DNA of 64,000 bases from Methylotenera sp. Its GTDB lineage: Bacteria > Pseudomonadota > Gammaproteobacteria > Burkholderiales > Methylophilaceae. A model generated the notes under the pieces. That model was not told where the DNA came from, made no database searches, and was given only the letters and a program-made list of their open reading frames with translations. The stretch spans positions 58,935 through 122,934 of the forward strand of contig SHXQ01000004.1 in the NCBI GenBank assembly GCA_009693255.1. Direction: 5' to 3'. Position numbers and translations under genes: made by a program. Of the stretch, positions 61,568 to 64,000 are shown one piece after another (the stretch's first letter is position 1; each line of letters starts with the position of its first letter).

Positions 61568-62587
61568 ATGAGTAATTGGTTTCAAACACAATGGGCTAGC
61601 TTCACCTTGTGGCATATCTTGCTTATACCGCTGGCTTGGTTTTTTTGTGCCGCCATCTACCTTAGAAGATTTCTATATCGCATGGCCTGGCTCAAGACTA
61701 CCCGCTTGAGTGTGCCTGTGATTATTGTCGGCAATATTAGTGTGGGTGGGACTGGTAAAACCCCCTTAGTCATTTGGCTGGCAGAGCAGTTGCAGTTTGC
61801 AGGTTTTAAGCCGGGAATTATTAGCCGCGGCTACAAAGGAACATCTAAACAAGCAACTGCAGTGTTAGCAAATAGCAATCCGCAGCAAGTAGGTGATGAG
61901 CCCGTGTTAATAGCAAAACGTAGCCATTGCCCTGTGACTGTCGGTGCTGATCGCGTGGCGGCGGGGCAGGCTTTATTGCAAGCTAACCCACAGTGCAATG
62001 TCATTATTAGTGACGATGGCTTACAACACTATGCTTTGCAGCGTGACATTGAGCTTGCGTTGGTAGATTCAAATCGCCAGTTCATAAATCAATACTTATT
62101 GCCAGCTGGCCCGCTACGTGAAAGAATTTCCAGGCTACAGTCAGTGGATGCCCTTGTGGATAGTGGTAGTGATGAAAATTTTAGATCCTATCTGCAAGAG
62201 ACGCTGAACCCGGTACTATTTAGTATGCAGTTGCAGGGCGTTATGTTTGAGTCTTTAGTTGGCTTACAAGTTGGGCAGCCTGCCAGCTATTTCTCTAATA
62301 AAAATTTAGTGGCGATGACAGGAATTGGAAACCCAGAACGTTTTTTTAAGCAATTGTCTGGTTTGGGACTACAATTTGAATCTAAGATATTTGCGGATCA
62401 CCACGCTTTTTCAACAGAAGATTTGGCGCAGTTTGCACATAAAACTATATTAATGACAGAAAAAGATGCCGTAAAATGTCTAGCCTTTGCCCCAGCGGAT
62501 GCTTGGTACTTGCCCGTTTCGGCAACAGTAGGTAGCGCAACTGAAAGCACGCTTATGGCACTTATTTTACAAAAATTGAGAAATTAA
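61568..62587 (+). CDS. lpxK: Tetraacyldisaccharide 4'-kinase LpxK
   Basis: LpxK phosphorylates the lipid A disaccharide at the inner membrane. It has an N-terminal helix (about 12-30), then the P-loop in [41 protein letters not shown] and [11 protein letters not shown]. The ATG at 61568 (MSNWFQTQW) is preferred over an upstream GTG at 61559. It follows msbA and precedes ycaR by one base. Confidence 0.95.
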   Translation: MSNWFQTQWASFTLWHILLIPLAWFFCAAIYLRRFLYRMAWLKTTRLSVPVIIVGNISVGGTGKTPLVIWLAEQLQFAGFKPGIISRGYKGTSKQATAVLANSNPQQVGDEPVLIAKRSHCPVTVGADRVAAGQALLQANPQCNVIISDDGLQHYALQRDIELALVDSNRQFINQYLLPAGPLRERISRLQSVDALVDSGSDENFRSYLQETLNPVLFSMQLQGVMFESLVGLQVGQPASYFSNKNLVAMTGIGNPERFFKQLSGLGLQFESKIFADHHAFSTEDLAQFAHKTILMTEKDAVKCLAFAPADAWYLPVSATVGSATESTLMALILQKLRN

Positions 62588-62588
62588 A

Positions 62589-62771
62589 ATGGATACAAAG
62601 CTCCTGCAGATTTTAGTATGTCCAGTGACTAAAGGGCCGCTTATCTATAATAAGGTCAATAATGAGCTTATTTCAAAATCGGCGCGACTAGCTTACCCTA
62701 TCAAAGATGGCATTCCGGTCATGTTAGAGGATGAGGCGCGCAAGTTGGCGGATGATGAAGTCTTTGAATAG
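62589..62771 (+). CDS. ycaR: Trm112-like protein YcaR (UPF0434)
   Basis: This 60-residue protein has the family start [18 protein letters not shown] and the end [16 protein letters not shown]. It has one Cys in place of the zinc-binding set of eukaryotic Trm112. Its function is unknown, but it lies between lpxK and kdsB in many proteobacteria. kdsB begins just after its stop. Confidence 0.93.
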   Translation: MDTKLLQILVCPVTKGPLIYNKVNNELISKSARLAYPIKDGIPVMLEDEARKLADDEVFE

Positions 62772-62772
62772 T

Positions 62773-63570
62773 ATGACTCTTGGCGTAGCGGCTAATGACA
62801 GCAGCCATAAGAAAAATATTACGGAATTTTATGTGGTGATCCCTGCCCGCTATGCCAGCACTAGGCTACCAGGCAAGCCCTTGCTAGACATTGCTGGGAA
62901 GCCTATGGTGGTTTGGGTGGCTGAGCGCGCCAAACAAAGTGGTGCAAGGCAGGTGGTAGTCGCTACGGATGACGAACGAATTTTAGGGGTACTTAAGAAT
63001 CAGGGCTATCAAGCGGTGATGACGAAGGTAGGCCATTTAAGTGGCACAGACCGTATTGCTGAGGTGGCGCTAAAGCAGGCATGGCCAGATGATGCCATTG
63101 TGGTGAATGTGCAAGGTGATGAGCCTTTGATAGAACCGGCATTAATTGTGGAAGTGGCTGCCACACTTGATAATAGTAAAGATGCAGTGATGGCTACAGC
63201 ATGCCATGCTATACATAAAAAAGCTGATTTCTTAAATCCCAATATCGTAAAAGTAGTTTTAGATGCGCAATCAAATGCGCTGTATTTCAGTCGAGCACCT
63301 ATTCCATACCCTAGAGATGCTTTTGCCGAGATGGATTTATCCGTCAACATTCCGGCGTACCGGCATATTGGTATCTATGCTTACCGTGCAGGGTTCTTGA
63401 AGCAATACGCCAACATCTCACCAAGCGCCTTAGAGCAGGTTGAATGTTTGGAGCAACTTAGAGTGCTGCATCAGGGCTATAAAATTGCGGTGACTATTTC
63501 TAAGAATGCGCCTGCAACTGGTGTAGATACTCAAGAAGATTTAGATCGCGTACGCAGTATTCTTAAATAA
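62773..63570 (+). CDS. kdsB: 3-deoxy-manno-octulosonate cytidylyltransferase
   Basis: KdsB activates Kdo as CMP-Kdo for lipopolysaccharide core. It has VVIPARYASTRLPGKPLLDI, VVATDDERI, VVNVQGDEPLIEP and PIPYPRDAF, and YRHIGIYAYRAGFL. I chose the ATG at 62773, just after the ycaR stop, giving 265 residues; earlier in-frame starts at 62731-62755 lie within ycaR. A GC-rich hairpin follows. Confidence 0.95.
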   Translation: MTLGVAANDSSHKKNITEFYVVIPARYASTRLPGKPLLDIAGKPMVVWVAERAKQSGARQVVVATDDERILGVLKNQGYQAVMTKVGHLSGTDRIAEVALKQAWPDDAIVVNVQGDEPLIEPALIVEVAATLDNSKDAVMATACHAIHKKADFLNPNIVKVVLDAQSNALYFSRAPIPYPRDAFAEMDLSVNIPAYRHIGIYAYRAGFLKQYANISPSALEQVECLEQLRVLHQGYKIAVTISKNAPATGVDTQEDLDRVRSILK

Positions 63571-63588
63571 ACCGCCACCCCGGCGGTT
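63570..63588 (+). terminator. Hairpin after kdsB
   Basis: AACCGCC and GGCGGTT flank a five-base loop right at the kdsB stop. No T-run follows, so termination would be weak or Rho-assisted. Confidence 0.4.
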
Positions 63589-63649
63589 AGCAATCTCTCA
63601 CCCCAGACGCATTCCCCACTTATTTTTAGAAAGAAAGCTGTGAATGTCC

Positions 63650-63678
63650 TTGCGCTAAATAGCTAGGTTTGCTATAGT
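63650..63678 (+). promoter_or_regulatory. Promoter of the initiator tRNA gene
   Basis: TTGCGC (63650-63655) and TATAGT (63673-63678) are separated by 17 bases. The tRNA begins 33 bases after the -10, with a GC-rich stretch between, as expected for stable-RNA promoters. Confidence 0.6.
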
Positions 63679-63711
63679 TTCACCTCTCGACGGCACTAAT
63701 GTCGAATCGGA

Positions 63712-63788
63712 CGCGGGATGGAGCAGTCTGGCAGCTCGTCGGGCTCATAACCCGAAGGTCACAGGTTCAAATCCTGTTCCCGCAACCA
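63712..63788 (+). tRNA. Initiator tRNA-fMet (CAT anticodon)
   Basis: The 77-base cloverleaf ends in an encoded CCA. The anticodon loop CTCATAA has CAT and the anticodon stem has GGG:CCC, as in initiators. The first base C is mismatched with A at position 72, which marks initiator tRNA. The T-loop is GGTTCAAATCC. Confidence 0.97.
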
Positions 63789-63902
63789 ACAAATCAAAGT
63801 GCGTAGCGCTTTAAATTTTTGAGCTACCAGAAGTGGTGCAGTCAAATATTTTGCAGCAAAAATTACAATCAATAATAAATGCGAAACATTTCAAATTTAT
63901 GA

Positions 63903-63930
63903 TTGACGAGCCGTAAAAGCTCTGTATAAT
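63903..63930 (+). promoter_or_regulatory. rRNA operon promoter
   Basis: TTGACG (63903-63908) and a perfect TATAAT (63925-63930) have a 16-base spacer. The upstream 60 bases are rich in A and T tracts, like an UP element, and a GC-rich discriminator (GCGCACC) follows. It is about 70 bases from the window end. Confidence 0.8.
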
Positions 63931-63977
63931 GCGCACCTCTTTAACGCAAAGCGTTGATGAGCGACTTACGAGTCAAC

Positions 63978-63993
63978 TGTTCTTTAACAATTT
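63978..63993 (+). promoter_or_regulatory. boxA-like antitermination site of rrn leader
   Basis: TGTTCTTTAACAATTT differs from the boxA TGCTCTTTAACA by one base. This element lies in the leader of 16S rRNA genes, so the 16S gene should begin just past the window. A small AACGC/GCGTT hairpin lies just upstream at 63943-63955. Confidence 0.8.
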
Positions 63994-64000
63994 AACAACT

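Overview
The window is a chromosomal segment of a Gram-negative bacterium, most likely a moderately AT-rich betaproteobacterium of the Nitrosomonadales/Methylophilaceae type. The Gram-negative part is firm: there is a complete set of envelope genes (lptD, lptE, surA, lolC, lolD, msbA, lpxK, kdsB, exbB/exbD, a murein hydrolase activator). The lineage is inferred from gene order (leuS-lptE-holA-proA-nadD, secB-SH3-gpsA, lolC-lolD-comEC relic-exbB-exbD-msbA-lpxK-ycaR-kdsB) and from the RegB/RegA redox system next to a sulfide:quinone oxidoreductase. I see no phage, integrase, transposase or CRISPR array.

Layout. 1-7 kb: the end of sqr, a zinc-ribbon protein, then regB-regA-DUF808 on the minus strand, divergent from an exported outer-membrane barrel gene and an exported Asp-box beta-propeller gene. 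The divergent gap holds a 17-bp inverted repeat that looks like a RegA-type operator. 7-11 kb: clpB with a heat-shock-type promoter, a heavily decayed Sel1/lytic transglycosylase pseudogene, and yjbQ. 11-18 kb: gpmI-envC on the minus strand; rhodanese-grxC-secB-SH3-gpsA on the plus strand; trmL and comF on the minus strand. 18.7-23.3 kb: a compact bioBFHCD operon for the BioC/BioH pimelate route and the last steps of biotin synthesis. 23.3-31.5 kb: a minus-strand block of M48 peptidase/TPR lipoprotein, nadD, a YdjM-like membrane protein, proA, holA, lptE and leuS. 31.6-38.3 kb: a VanZ-like protein, adk, then lptD-surA-pdxA-ksgA (transcription order), with a REP-like pair forming the ksgA stop codon.

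38.5-44.9 kb: amgK-murU (cell-wall sugar recycling), pepP, two ubiquinone-type flavin hydroxylases and dsbC. 44.9-50.7 kb: a pilC relic, icd divergent from rluE, a class I glutamine amidotransferase, aroC, ydcH and an MFS transporter. 50.7-55.4 kb: esterase-xseB-ispA-dxs-folE2 on the minus strand. 55.6-63.6 kb: a CHASE2 relic, lolC-lolD, a comEC relic, exbB-exbD, msbA, lpxK, ycaR and kdsB. The right edge carries an initiator tRNA gene with its own promoter, then an rRNA-type promoter and boxA leader, so an rRNA operon should begin just beyond the window.

The genes are mostly housekeeping and envelope biogenesis. The most notable pattern is gene decay: four recognisable relics (Sel1/lytic transglycosylase, PilC, CHASE2 sensor, ComEC) and one unidentified possible relic sit between intact essential genes. 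Loss of PilC and ComEC sequence while ComF is intact suggests that type IV pilus/DNA-uptake functions were lost, unless other copies exist elsewhere. I found no convincing wholly new multi-gene system. The best candidate for undescribed biology is the barrel/propeller pair that appears to be controlled by RegB/RegA.
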